Shown here one piece after another: positions 7,228 through 15,892 of a stretch of DNA of 64,000 nt. The notes under the pieces were generated by a model that was given only the letters and a program-made list of their open reading frames with translations, was not told the origin of the DNA and ran no database searches. The position numbers and the translations under genes are program-made. Positions within the stretch are counted from its first letter, which is position 1; the number at the start of each line of letters is the position of its first letter. Source of the DNA: Indolivaga capnocytophagoides DSM 22835. Lineage in GTDB: Bacteria > Bacteroidota > Bacteroidia > Bacteroidales > Dysgonomonadaceae. The stretch lies in NCBI RefSeq assembly GCF_000426485.1, contig NZ_AUFL01000015.1:93581-157580 (forward strand), given 5' to 3'.

Positions 7228-7833
7228 ATGACTGTAGACGAAATTAGAGAAATCTTAAGAAAAGAATCAGAAGCCATTCTTAATATACCTGTCAGTAGTG
7301 ACTATGATAAGGCTACGGATTTGATTGTGGAGCAAGTTCACCGGAAAAAAGGCAAGCTTGTAACTAGTGGTATGGGTAAGGCCGGTCAGATAGCTGAAAA
7401 TATTGCGACCACATTTTGTTCGACAGGTACTCCTGCTATTTTTTTGCATCCAAGTGAAGCACAACACGGTGATTTGGGTGTTTTGCAGGAAAATGATATC
7501 ATTCTTTTAATTTCGAATTCGGGAAAAACCCGTGAAATAATCGAACTGATAACTTTGGCTAGAAATCTTAATCCGTCGATTAAGTTTATTGTTATAACAA
7601 GTAATCCCGAGAGTGTTTTAGCGAAAGAATCGGATGCATGTTTATTAACCGGACGTCCTGATGAGGTCTGCCGTTTGGGTTTGACTCCTACGACCTCTAC
7701 TACCATGATGACTGTGATAGGTGATGTGTTGGTTGTGGATACAATGGGTAAAATAGGATTCACACCTGCCGATTATGCGAAAAGGCATCACGGAGGATAT
7801 CTCGGAGATAAATCAAGAGAGTTAAGTAAATAA
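7228..7833 (+). CDS. D-arabinose 5-phosphate isomerase, SIS domain only
   Basis: A 201-residue SIS-domain sugar isomerase of the KdsD/GutQ/KpsF type. It interconverts ribulose 5-phosphate and arabinose 5-phosphate, the first step towards Kdo of lipopolysaccharide. Motifs: TSGMGKAG at 46-53, HPSEAQHGD at 74-82, SNSGKT at 96-101, and the C-terminal AKRHHGGYLG. E. coli KdsD has about 330 residues with a tandem CBS domain; here the protein ends after the SIS domain. That is a known natural form in Bacteroides, so it is probably not truncated. It fits with the polysaccharide genes downstream. Confidence 0.88.
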   Translation: MTVDEIREILRKESEAILNIPVSSDYDKATDLIVEQVHRKKGKLVTSGMGKAGQIAENIATTFCSTGTPAIFLHPSEAQHGDLGVLQENDIILLISNSGKTREIIELITLARNLNPSIKFIVITSNPESVLAKESDACLLTGRPDEVCRLGLTPTTSTTMMTVIGDVLVVDTMGKIGFTPADYAKRHHGGYLGDKSRELSK

Positions 7834-7910
7834 GGTTTCAGACCTTTTTATTATTTTGGTAAGTATAATCCATAGTCTGTTATAAACTTCAAATATGTCA
7901 TTAAATACTT
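7832..7910 (+). repeat. Composite repeat unit after the API isomerase gene
   Basis: The dyad AAGGTTTCAGACCTT (7832-7846) starts in the stop codon. Then come TTTTGGTAAGTATAATCC, CTGTTATAAACTTC, and AAATATGTCATTAAATACTT. The last block is the left arm of a long hairpin (see 7891-7932). Confidence 0.7.
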
Positions 7911-7932
7911 GCTGTTATTTAATGACATATTT
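7891..7932. repeat. 17-bp perfect inverted repeat before a glycosyltransferase gene
   Basis: AAATATGTCATTAAATA (7891-7907) is repeated inverted at 7916-7932 with an 8-base loop. The left arm is the end block of the composite repeat unit, so this block seems to be present twice, head to head. The hairpin ends 20 bases before the likely ATG at 7953. Confidence 0.65.
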
Positions 7933-7952
7933 TGAAAGATAAAAATAATACC

Positions 7953-8888
7953 ATGAAAGTGTCTGTTTTGATACCAATGTATAATGCTGAAGAATATATT
8001 TCGGCAACAATAGATAATGTATTAAAACAGACATATTCTGATATTGAAGTAATTGTTGTGGATGACGGTTCCACCGATAAATCGTATGAAATTGTACAGG
8101 CTTACCAGTCAGACGTAGTAAAGGTATTCAGACAGGAAAATAAGGGGGCAAGTGCTGCCCGTAATTTTGCTTTTGAACAATCCTCCGGAGACTTGATACA
8201 ATATCTTGATGCCGATGACCTGTTATCTTATAATAAGATAGAGTCGCAGGTGCACTTATTTAAGTCGATTAACGATAAAAAGGCTGTGATAACATCGGGA
8301 ATCATTCTTTTCGAGGGAGATTTGATGTCTTCATTGATGATACCCCATAAACAGGTATCTACTAATGGTTATAATAAGCCGTTGGATTTTTTGATTGATA
8401 TTTGCTGCGAAAGGAATATCGTTCAGTCGAGTATCTGGCTTGTTCATCGAGATTTGATCGCTGAAACCGGACGATGGAATGAACAGCTTTCCCTGAATGA
8501 TGATGGCGAATATTTCTTTCGTGTAGTCGCAAGATCAAGTGCTGTTTACTTCTGCCCTCAGGGTGCTGTCTTTTATCGGAATACGCCTCAGAGTTTGAGT
8601 AAGCAGGTGTCGGATAAGGCGGTGAAATCGCAATTAACGGCAACCCGTATCATGGTTAAGGAGATGATTGCTCTTGAAGATAGCAAAAGAGTAAGATCTG
8701 CGGCTGTTAATTTTTACATGCAATATCTGACCCGTTTCAAGAGTGACTTTTACAATCGGGAGGCTGCTAATGATGTGAAGAAACTGGGATATAATATCAA
8801 TACATTCAAGAAAAGCCGTTTGCATCGTATGTTTTATGCTATACTTGGTGATAATCTTGCAAAGAAGGTGTCTCGCAAATTGCATTGA
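7953..8888 (+). CDS. Family 2 glycosyltransferase
   Basis: A GT-A fold glycosyltransferase of 311 residues. The N-terminal KVSVLIPMYNAEEYI strand and the nucleotide-binding VVDDGSTDKS (about residues 36-45) are followed by the metal-binding LDADD. It probably adds a sugar to a surface polysaccharide at the inner face of the membrane; donor and acceptor cannot be told. The ATG at 7953 is preferred over an in-frame TTG at 7932 that lies inside a hairpin. It is convergent with the next glycosyltransferase, 16 bases away. Confidence 0.85.
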   Translation: MKVSVLIPMYNAEEYISATIDNVLKQTYSDIEVIVVDDGSTDKSYEIVQAYQSDVVKVFRQENKGASAARNFAFEQSSGDLIQYLDADDLLSYNKIESQVHLFKSINDKKAVITSGIILFEGDLMSSLMIPHKQVSTNGYNKPLDFLIDICCERNIVQSSIWLVHRDLIAETGRWNEQLSLNDDGEYFFRVVARSSAVYFCPQGAVFYRNTPQSLSKQVSDKAVKSQLTATRIMVKEMIALEDSKRVRSAAVNFYMQYLTRFKSDFYNREAANDVKKLGYNINTFKKSRLHRMFYAILGDNLAKKVSRKLH

Positions 8889-8904
8889 TCTTAAATTTTT
8901 GAGA

Positions 8905-9915
8905 TTATTTCTTTTTCGAAAGAAACGCCAACAGCTTTAAAGTCTTTATCCAGATAACGATATTATACGGCACAAACTTCGGTTTTACTATTTTAGTCAA
9001 TCTATTTTGCATAATGCAGACTATAACCCACCGGCTCCAGAGAAATTCGATCAAAGCGTTATTATTGTATAGCTGGTTCGTCTTATTTGCTTTGATAATT
9101 TTTGAGAACCATTCTTCAAGCCCGTTAAAATCATCGAAAGACTTCTTTTCTTCCTCTTTGTTTTTTGCATCAAACTGAGAAAAGCTGACTTTGTGAAGAA
9201 AAAGCTCATTTTCATCCGGTGATAATCCTAATAAATTGAGTTCTCTTATTATTATTTGATTTTTTACTTCTTCTTGTTTTTTCGAATTTGTTACCGATAC
9301 ATTCGAGTTATGCCATCTATACTTTAATAAGAACTCGGGAATGTTAGCCACTTTGTGTTTTCGGGCTATTCTTGTCCAAAGATCAAAATCTTCCGCATGG
9401 AGGTATTCTTTATCAAACAGTTCGGTTTCGAGGATGTCTTTTCTAATCATTATGCTCGGATGGACGAATGGAACGGAAAAGAGCATATTAACTTTCAGAT
9501 AATCATTGTCTGTTACATGGACTATCTTTCCTGTTATCTTATCCTCTTGGTCTATTATTCGGGCAAATGTTCCGCACATGGCATATTCCGTATTTTGTTC
9601 GAGGAAGCTTAACTGACTTTCGAAACGTGAGGCCAATGAAATGTCATCCGCATCCATGCGGGCGATATATTTACCGGAGCATAATGCTATTGCTTTGTTG
9701 AGGGTTGCGATAAGACCCGAATTTACTTCGTTTCTGGAGTATTTAATACGGTTATCGGAGTAATTAACTATTATATCTTCGCTGTTATCAGTCGATCCGT
9801 CATTGACAATGATCAATTCCCAATCCGTATAAGTTTGGTTTATAATACTGTCTATCGCCTTTTTTAAAAAAAGCGAAGCATTGTAAACCGGCAGTATAAC
9901 GGATATTTTGGGCAT
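8905..9915 (-). CDS. Family 2 glycosyltransferase
   Basis: A 336-residue GT2 protein starting MPKISVILPVYNASLFL, with IIVNDGSTDNS at about residues 35-45 and ARMDADD near 87-93. These are the nucleotide-sugar and metal-binding motifs of the GT-A fold. The C-terminal half is charged and then hydrophobic near the end. It is transcribed leftwards together with the GT11 gene, separated from it by a repeat unit. A role in surface glycan assembly is inferred from neighbours. Confidence 0.87.
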   Translation of the reverse strand: MPKISVILPVYNASLFLKKAIDSIINQTYTDWELIIVNDGSTDNSEDIIVNYSDNRIKYSRNEVNSGLIATLNKAIALCSGKYIARMDADDISLASRFESQLSFLEQNTEYAMCGTFARIIDQEDKITGKIVHVTDNDYLKVNMLFSVPFVHPSIMIRKDILETELFDKEYLHAEDFDLWTRIARKHKVANIPEFLLKYRWHNSNVSVTNSKKQEEVKNQIIIRELNLLGLSPDENELFLHKVSFSQFDAKNKEEEKKSFDDFNGLEEWFSKIIKANKTNQLYNNNALIEFLWSRWVIVCIMQNRLTKIVKPKFVPYNIVIWIKTLKLLAFLSKKK

Positions 9916-9941
9916 TGTTTCTATTTTAAATTAGTAGTAGT

Positions 9942-10022
9942 AAGTATTTAATGATATGCTTTTAGTTTATAACAGGCTTTGGCTGTTTTACCTGCCAAAG
10001 CAATTGATAGGTCTGAGACCTT
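9942..10022 (-). repeat. Composite repeat unit between two glycosyltransferase genes
   Basis: Read leftwards: dyad AAGGTCTCAGACCT overlapping the GT11 stop codon, then GCTTTGGCAGGTAAAACAGC, then CTGTTATAAACT, then ATATCATTAAATACTT. GCTTTGGC (9976-9983) and GCCAAAGC (9994-10001) form a perfect hairpin. Confidence 0.7.
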
Positions 10023-10902
10023 AAGTTTCTAAAATTACCCATTTTTCAGGAATAAAACCAATAGGATAGTCTGCTGCTGTTTCGTTTTTGTACCATGTGC
10101 CCGGCGCAATGACTATTTTATCCGGATTACAGTTGAGCCATGCACCCCACCAACTGAAAGAACTGTTTGCAATAATATTATGTTGGCAAAGGCTCATCAA
10201 CTGCATATCAAGGAAACTACGATTTCCGGTGTTCCAATCGATAAAAATATGTGGTGATTGTGAAAGATCCAGATTTTTTTTTACCCAATTAATATCATCT
10301 GAGAAAATATAAAAAACAGGATCTGTAATCTTTTCCTGAATATAAGATATTGCTCTCCGGTAATATTCGATGTTTAATAAGTAGAGGTTTACATTCGGAT
10401 TCAGATAATCACCTCTTCTTATATGTATCGATACAGAAGCTGTAGAACCTATTTTATTTGCAATATCAGCGTTTTCACCGAGGAGAGGGCTAATGAATCG
10501 AAAGTCCTCCCTTAAATTGGCAGAAATCGCCTTAAAGTAGTTTTCATTCTGAAAATATCCGAATAGAGTAATATTCCTATCTATATTATTGAAACGCTGA
10601 TCGAAGTTTTGAGCCTTTTTATCGCGGAATATACCGAATAATCCGAAAATAAGTTTTTTTAATCCGTATTTGTTTAAAAAGAAAAAACTTTTAGTTATCA
10701 ATTTGTTTTTCAGAGGATTATTTTCTATGACTTCTATATTGAAAACTTTCAGTTCGAAATTTCTTACAGTTGTTTTGGTCTTTTTTCGGAGCAGAAAGGT
10801 GTCAACATACAATTCGGACTGCAATTTGAGGCTTAATGCCCGTCCTGCTGCATATTGAAACATCTGATTGCCCAGTCCTCCCGATAAAATAACTCTTATC
10901 AT
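10021..10902 (-). CDS. Family 11 glycosyltransferase, alpha-1,2-fucosyltransferase-like
   Basis: A 293-residue GT11 protein. It opens with MIRVILSGGLGNQMFQYAAG, the N-terminal signature of the family. HIRRGDY (residues 160-166) is the GDP-fucose-binding motif, and NSSFSWWGAW (247-256) is the C-terminal motif. Members transfer fucose in alpha-1,2 linkage, or occasionally another sugar, so the donor is inferred. It stands between a GT2 gene and a flippase gene of opposite orientation, which points to fucosylated surface polysaccharide. A TAnnTTTG box lies 28 bases upstream on the minus strand. Confidence 0.88.
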   Translation of the reverse strand: MIRVILSGGLGNQMFQYAAGRALSLKLQSELYVDTFLLRKKTKTTVRNFELKVFNIEVIENNPLKNKLITKSFFFLNKYGLKKLIFGLFGIFRDKKAQNFDQRFNNIDRNITLFGYFQNENYFKAISANLREDFRFISPLLGENADIANKIGSTASVSIHIRRGDYLNPNVNLYLLNIEYYRRAISYIQEKITDPVFYIFSDDINWVKKNLDLSQSPHIFIDWNTGNRSFLDMQLMSLCQHNIIANSSFSWWGAWLNCNPDKIVIAPGTWYKNETAADYPIGFIPEKWVILET

Positions 10903-10929
10903 TTATCGCTTTTCTATTGGTTCTTTGCT

Positions 10930-10937
10930 CAAAGTTA
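10930..10937 (-). promoter_or_regulatory. Promoter -7 box for GT11 gene (TAACTTTG)
   Basis: Complement of CAAAGTTA, an exact TAnnTTTG match, 28 bases before the GT11 start codon. Confidence 0.5.
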
Positions 10938-11593
10938 GTAAGAAAAATTTATTATATGTAAGTATGGTTTTGTATATCATAAATAGATGTTTATAGTAAA
11001 TAATTTAATTAATATTGATATCTATAATTGATGCTTTATTATAGTTTCAATCTATTGCTATTAAATGTCTATATTTTTTATTATAATTTTTATTTTGGAT
11101 AATTTATTTTATTTATAAGCTCTACTTATTTTCTTTTTTATCTTGATTATTTCTCTTTTTAGATCTATATGCTGTTGTTTTGTCTTTTCTCAATATCTAT
11201 TAAAATGTTAAATTATTATTGATATTATTTTCTTATAGATTACTATATAATTTAATATTCATTTTATCAGATATTTATTTTCAATATTTAATTCTATTAA
11301 AACTTAATTAATATGTAAAATAATATTGATATATATTACTGGATACATTTTTATAGTAGATATAATTAATTTTTATGATTTTTATTTTTAATATTTTGTA
11401 TTGTAGATTTTTTAATAGTATAATTTATATATACTTATTGCAAATATTATATTCGGTTTTTTATTTATTTGTTTCGAATATGTTATGAGAAATAAAGCTT
11501 GATCTGTGGAAAGATATGCCTGAAAAATGTCTTCTTTTTTCTATATAGATAAATATAAGAAAAGATGTTCGTTCGTATGTTTTTCCGATTTAC

Positions 11594-11601
11594 TACCTTT
11601 G
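11594..11601 (+). promoter_or_regulatory. Promoter -7 box for flippase gene (TACCTTTG)
   Basis: An exact TAnnTTTG match, 34 bases before the likely ATG at 11636. Confidence 0.55.
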
Positions 11602-11635
11602 GAGTTTGATAAGATAAATCCTTTACTTGGAGATA

Positions 11636-13081
11636 ATGGCAAAGACCCTTAAAGAACAAACGGTTTCGGCTCTATTCTGGAGCTTTATGGAAAAAGGCGG
11701 GCAGCAGATTTTTCAATTTGTGTTTGCCATTGTTCTTGCCCGTTTATTAAGCCCCGGAGAATTGGGATTACTTGGAGCTTTAGCCATATTTATAGCTGTT
11801 GCTAATATTCTACAGGAGAGTGGATTTTCTTCTGCATTGATTCGTAAACAGGAAGTTTCGGAAAAGGATTATTCAACCGTCTTTTATTTCAATATCTCGA
11901 TCAGTATAGTTTGTTATATTATACTGTTTTTTTTCGCTCCTTACATCGCAGATTTTTATAAACAGCCTATTTTATCGGATTTATCGAGGTTTTTATTTCT
12001 TTCATTCGTTTTCAACGGGTTTAGTGTCGTCCAATATGTGCATTTGGTTCGCCAGATGGCATTTCGTAAGAATACCCGTATATCATTAGCCTCAACTTTA
12101 ATATCGGGAGGGGTGGCTGTGATTATGGCATATTACGGATATGGTGTATGGAGTTTGGCGGCACAGCAGGTATTACAGACTTTACTTAGATCTGTATTTT
12201 TATGGATCTCTATCAGATGGACTCCTTCAGCATCTTTTTGCTTTGACGGGTTGAAATCTATGACCGGATACAGTAGTAAGCTTCTTCTGAATTCTTTATT
12301 CAATCAGGTGGCAGTAAATATTTCTTCTATCGTGATCGGTAAGAAATTCTCGATGTCTGATCTTGGTAATTACAATCAGGCAACCAAGCTGGGTAATCTT
12401 CCTCAGGGAATGATTGCTTCCAGTTTGCAATCAGTAGCTTTCCCTCTATTGAGCAAACTAGGTGATGATATTGATGCTAAACGAAAAGTTTTCCGAAAGA
12501 TAGTACGTGTTGTCTGCTTTCTTTGTTTTCCGATAGCTGTTTTCACTATAATCTCGGCAGAATCGATTGTTTTGGTTGCTTTCAAAGAAAAATGGATAGG
12601 AGTTGTGCCTATTTTAAGGCTCTTAGTTATAGGGAGTTCTGTGTTGCCTTTGTTCTATTTATTATCATCCTTGCTACAGTCAGTCGGGAAGTCGGGAATG
12701 CTGCTTTCTGTAGAGTTATTCCGTAATATCCTCACACTATTGGTCATTATTTATACTGTCAGATTTGGGGTAAACGGAGTTGTTTTGGGTACGAGCTGTA
12801 TTGCTATTCTGTCGTTTCTCGTAGCTTATTACATTGCGGGCAGGTGTATTAAATACTCCATGTGGGAAGTTATGAAGGATATTCTTCCCTATGGTTTTAT
12901 TGCAATTATTACATTCTGTCCGACTTATTTCTTAGGATCGGTAATCTCCAATAATCTTATTTTATTATTGACTCAGCTTATTGTAGGAGGTTGTGCCTAT
13001 CTGATTATTCTAAAGCTGCTGGGGTCTAAAGTTCTCGATGAAATGATGCAAATTGCCCGTCGAAAGAAAACAATCCGTTAA
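11636..13081 (+). CDS. Polysaccharide flippase, Wzx/WzxC-like (MOP superfamily)
   Basis: A 481-residue membrane protein with about 12-14 hydrophobic segments. It starts MAKTLKEQTVSALFWSFMEKGG and continues with LARLLSPGELGLLGAL, the N-terminal pattern of the polysaccharide-transport branch of the MOP exporters. It should move lipid-linked glycan units across the inner membrane. The ATG at 11636 is preferred over an in-frame TTG nine bases earlier. Neighbouring glycosyltransferases support the role. The stop codon is fused to a repeat unit. Confidence 0.88.
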   Translation: MAKTLKEQTVSALFWSFMEKGGQQIFQFVFAIVLARLLSPGELGLLGALAIFIAVANILQESGFSSALIRKQEVSEKDYSTVFYFNISISIVCYIILFFFAPYIADFYKQPILSDLSRFLFLSFVFNGFSVVQYVHLVRQMAFRKNTRISLASTLISGGVAVIMAYYGYGVWSLAAQQVLQTLLRSVFLWISIRWTPSASFCFDGLKSMTGYSSKLLLNSLFNQVAVNISSIVIGKKFSMSDLGNYNQATKLGNLPQGMIASSLQSVAFPLLSKLGDDIDAKRKVFRKIVRVVCFLCFPIAVFTIISAESIVLVAFKEKWIGVVPILRLLVIGSSVLPLFYLLSSLLQSVGKSGMLLSVELFRNILTLLVIIYTVRFGVNGVVLGTSCIAILSFLVAYYIAGRCIKYSMWEVMKDILPYGFIAIITFCPTYFLGSVISNNLILLLTQLIVGGCAYLIILKLLGSKVLDEMMQIARRKKTIR

Positions 13082-13162
13082 GGTGTCAGATACCTGTTGT
13101 TGACTTTGTAAGCATAACCGGAAGAGCAGATTATTCCTTTAAAATAGGTCATTAGTACTTTC
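13080..13162 (+). repeat. Composite repeat unit between convergent genes
   Basis: AAGGTGTCAGATACCT at the flippase stop codon, then TTGTTGACTTTGTAAGCATAACC, then AGGTCATTAGTACTTTC. It is closest to the unit at 62309-62420, with which it shares the TTGACTTTGTAAGCATAACC block exactly. Confidence 0.7.
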
Positions 13163-13168
13163 AGTTAT

Positions 13169-14404
13169 TTATTTAACTAAAGACTTGACTTCTCCATCTG
13201 CAAAACGGGTTACGATATTATCTCCCTTTTTTACACCTGCTTTACTTTTTATTATCTTTTTACCGGATAAAGTTAGGGTATACCCCTTTTTCAGAATATT
13301 CTCAGGAGAATTATGTTCTATATATTGCTCTTTCGATTCGAGAATATGTTTCTGATCCTGTAAAACTCTTATTGCTGCATTCTTAATCTTCTCTGATATG
13401 ATATCTAGTTTATTTAGCTGATCTTTTGTCCGGTCTTTGATTATGTACGAATACTTGGTCACCAATGTATTTAAGATTGTAGCTTCTTCAATCAATCTTT
13501 TATTTGTTTCGAAGATAATGCTGTCTTGGATATCGATTAATTCGGATGCGGATTCGTAAATATGCTTTATCAGAAATTCAGCTACAGCAGTCGGTGTTTT
13601 AGCTCTGGTATGCGCTACGATATCGAGAACTGTGTCGTCTCGTTCGTGTCCGATACCTGTAATTATAGGCAGAGGGAATTGGGCGCAGTTAGCAGCGAGC
13701 AGATATGAGTCGAAACTACTCAGATCAGAGGTTGCACCTCCACCGCGAATAATTACGACAGCATCGAATTTATCGATGTTTTCGTATATTCTGTCTAATG
13801 CAGCAATAATAGATTGTTCGGTACGATCGCCTTGCATTATTGCCGGAAACAGCTTATTGTAGAATATAAACCCGTCTTTATTGTTAGTCAGCTGATTACA
13901 AAAATCCTCGTATCCGGCGGCTGTCGGTGAAGATATAACGGCTATCCGATTGGCTATTTTAGCCAAAGGCAGTTCTTTATTGAGGTCTAATACCCCTTCC
14001 TCTTCGAGTTGTTTGATAATCAAAGTTCTGTTTTTAGCCTGATCACCCAAAGTATAGGAAGGATCTATATCATGTACATTAAGGCTGTATCCATATAGCT
14101 CATGAAATTCGATACTTACCTGCACCAGTACTTTAAGTCCGGATGCAAAAGCCTGTCCTGTCTCAGATTCGAAATAGGCTTTCAGCATACGGAATACATT
14201 CGACCAGATACTTCCTCTGGCCTTTGCGATTATCGTTTTGTTATTTGAGTCTTTCTCGATGAATTCGAGATAACAATGTCCATTCTGATTACTCCGGACA
14301 TCGCTCATTTCGGCTCTTATCCAGAATCTTTGACTGAAAGTATCGGCAATAACACCTCTTACCAGATTATTCAGTTCATATAATGATAGTGCAGGCAGTT
14401 CCAT
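13169..14404 (-). CDS. xseA: Exodeoxyribonuclease VII large subunit
   Basis: The catalytic subunit of exonuclease VII, 411 residues. The N-terminal OB-fold nucleic-acid-binding domain begins with LSLYELNNLVRGVI and covers about residues 1-100. The nuclease domain follows, with RIAVISSPTAAGYEDF near residues 147-163, VVIIRGGGATSDLSSFDSY near 220-240 and TGIGHERDDT. A long coiled coil ends in the family tail (ILKKGYTLT). It starts 2 bases after the subtilase gene stop, so the two form an operon. Its partner xseB is at 2614. Confidence 0.95.
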   Translation of the reverse strand: MELPALSLYELNNLVRGVIADTFSQRFWIRAEMSDVRSNQNGHCYLEFIEKDSNNKTIIAKARGSIWSNVFRMLKAYFESETGQAFASGLKVLVQVSIEFHELYGYSLNVHDIDPSYTLGDQAKNRTLIIKQLEEEGVLDLNKELPLAKIANRIAVISSPTAAGYEDFCNQLTNNKDGFIFYNKLFPAIMQGDRTEQSIIAALDRIYENIDKFDAVVIIRGGGATSDLSSFDSYLLAANCAQFPLPIITGIGHERDDTVLDIVAHTRAKTPTAVAEFLIKHIYESASELIDIQDSIIFETNKRLIEEATILNTLVTKYSYIIKDRTKDQLNKLDIISEKIKNAAIRVLQDQKHILESKEQYIEHNSPENILKKGYTLTLSGKKIIKSKAGVKKGDNIVTRFADGEVKSLVK

Positions 14405-14406
14405 GC

Positions 14407-15780
14407 TTATTGTAAATTATCAGTTTGTAATTCTTTGGCCAGCAGCATCGCTTTTTCCATATCGGGAATGCCATAACCATACGAATTATTCGGCTTTTCA
14501 AATCTGTCGCATGATCGACGGATTATATCCAGTAACTGAATATTAGTCAATCGGGGATAGGCTTGCCACAAGCACGCCGCCATGCCGCACATGACAGGAC
14601 CAGAGAAAGACGTTCCGCTATTGTAAGTAACATTGCCGTCTTCACCTATTATATTGATTTTATCGCCTAAAGCTACTACATCCGGCTTAATCCGTTCGTC
14701 TGCCGTAGGACCAACCGAACTGAAATAGGATAGGGTAGAGTCTCTGCGGACAGAACCTACGGTAAGCACATCGTCGACATCAGCCGGAGCTGAAATACTC
14801 CTCCATGTTTTAGAACCTTCATTCCCTGCACTTATAACAACAAATATACCTTTTCGGGTTGCTATTTTTGCCGCTTTGCTGATAAAGGCTGTTTTTCCAT
14901 CCAATTGAGATTGACTGTAACTTTGAGCTAAAGCATTGAATTTAGTATATCCCAGCGATGTGTTTATGAGATCAACGCCTACGCTGTCTGCATATTCGGC
15001 TGCGGCTATCCAGTAATCTTCTTCGATGGGATATTCCGAACGTCCGTCTTCCGACTTCAGCAGCCAGTATTTTGCTTCGGGAGCTGTTCCTATATAGATG
15101 TTCGGGCGGTTTGATCCCAATATTGATAAGACATTCAATCCGTGTGTACTGCTTTTAAGGATATTTATTCCATTGTAAACAAAATCTTTTATACCTCTTA
15201 TAAACACATTGTCCAACAGTAGTATATCTTTTAAATTTTGATAACCGGCATCAATAATGGCAATATCCATCCCTTTGCCTTTATACCCCTTTTCATGGAG
15301 ATATTGACCGTTCAGCATCTTTATCTGGTCGTATCCATAACCGTATTGATTTTCGGCTTTGGGTTCAGGTTCTTTTATTCGTTTCAAAGGAGAGCTTTCC
15401 ATGTTTACTGTAGTATCGCTTTTCCATACGAATAAGGCGTTATCAACAAACTGCAGATTTTTTAGAATCTCCACCTGAAGGCTGTCTGTGCAATATACGC
15501 TCACTGTATTCATCCATTTGCTTTTAGCTACTATTTTGTATCCTAGATTCTCGATTTCACCGCAATAAGCAGCAGATATCGGTACGTCTGTTGTATCTAT
15601 TTCTATATTCTGACGTTCTCTGCGATCCAACGCTTTCTGAGAAAGATATTTTTGAGGATTTGCAATCAGGTCTTTCGATTCAGGCTTGTCTTTTAACTGT
15701 AATCTGAATATATATCCATCTGTCGCAGAAGAATAGAATGAAATGATTGAAACTATAAAGAATATAATTGTTCTAAGCAT
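14407..15780 (-). CDS. Secreted subtilisin-like serine peptidase (S8)
   Basis: A 457-residue peptidase with an N-terminal signal peptide (about residues 1-19) and a pro-region to about 140. The catalytic triad is complete: Asp177 in AIIDAGY, His213 in STHGLNV, Ser391 in GTSFSGP, plus the oxyanion Asn320 in SAGNEG. It probably acts in the periplasm or outside the cell. No C-terminal secretion tag is obvious. It heads a two-gene operon with xseA, an unlikely functional pair. A repeat unit lies upstream. Confidence 0.9.
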   Translation of the reverse strand: MLRTIIFFIVSIISFYSSATDGYIFRLQLKDKPESKDLIANPQKYLSQKALDRRERQNIEIDTTDVPISAAYCGEIENLGYKIVAKSKWMNTVSVYCTDSLQVEILKNLQFVDNALFVWKSDTTVNMESSPLKRIKEPEPKAENQYGYGYDQIKMLNGQYLHEKGYKGKGMDIAIIDAGYQNLKDILLLDNVFIRGIKDFVYNGINILKSSTHGLNVLSILGSNRPNIYIGTAPEAKYWLLKSEDGRSEYPIEEDYWIAAAEYADSVGVDLINTSLGYTKFNALAQSYSQSQLDGKTAFISKAAKIATRKGIFVVISAGNEGSKTWRSISAPADVDDVLTVGSVRRDSTLSYFSSVGPTADERIKPDVVALGDKINIIGEDGNVTYNSGTSFSGPVMCGMAACLWQAYPRLTNIQLLDIIRRSCDRFEKPNNSYGYGIPDMEKAMLLAKELQTDNLQ

Positions 15781-15797
15781 TGATTGTAAGTAATAGT

Positions 15798-15868
15798 AAG
15801 TATCTTAATGATGTATAATACAGTTAACGAGTGGACTTATTGACAAGTAAACAAAGGTCTGAGACCTT
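15798..15868 (-). repeat. Composite repeat unit between mltF and the subtilase gene
   Basis: Read leftwards: perfect dyad AAGGTCTCAGACCTT (15854-15868), then a TTTACTTGTCAATAAG block, then TACATCATTAAGATACTT. It lies 24 bases past the mltF stop codon. Confidence 0.65.
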
Positions 15869-15892
15869 AAAAATAATACTTTTACAGAGGAA

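Larger units (their letters stand above)
10903..11635. other. Very AT-rich divergent intergenic region
   Basis: About 730 bases between divergent polysaccharide genes. The part from 10960 to 11460 is extremely rich in A and T, with many TAATATT and TTTATTT runs. Only short chance frames are seen. It holds the promoters of both neighbours, at 10930-10937 (minus) and 11594-11601 (plus). I see no gene, tRNA or strong hairpin. Confidence 0.6.
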
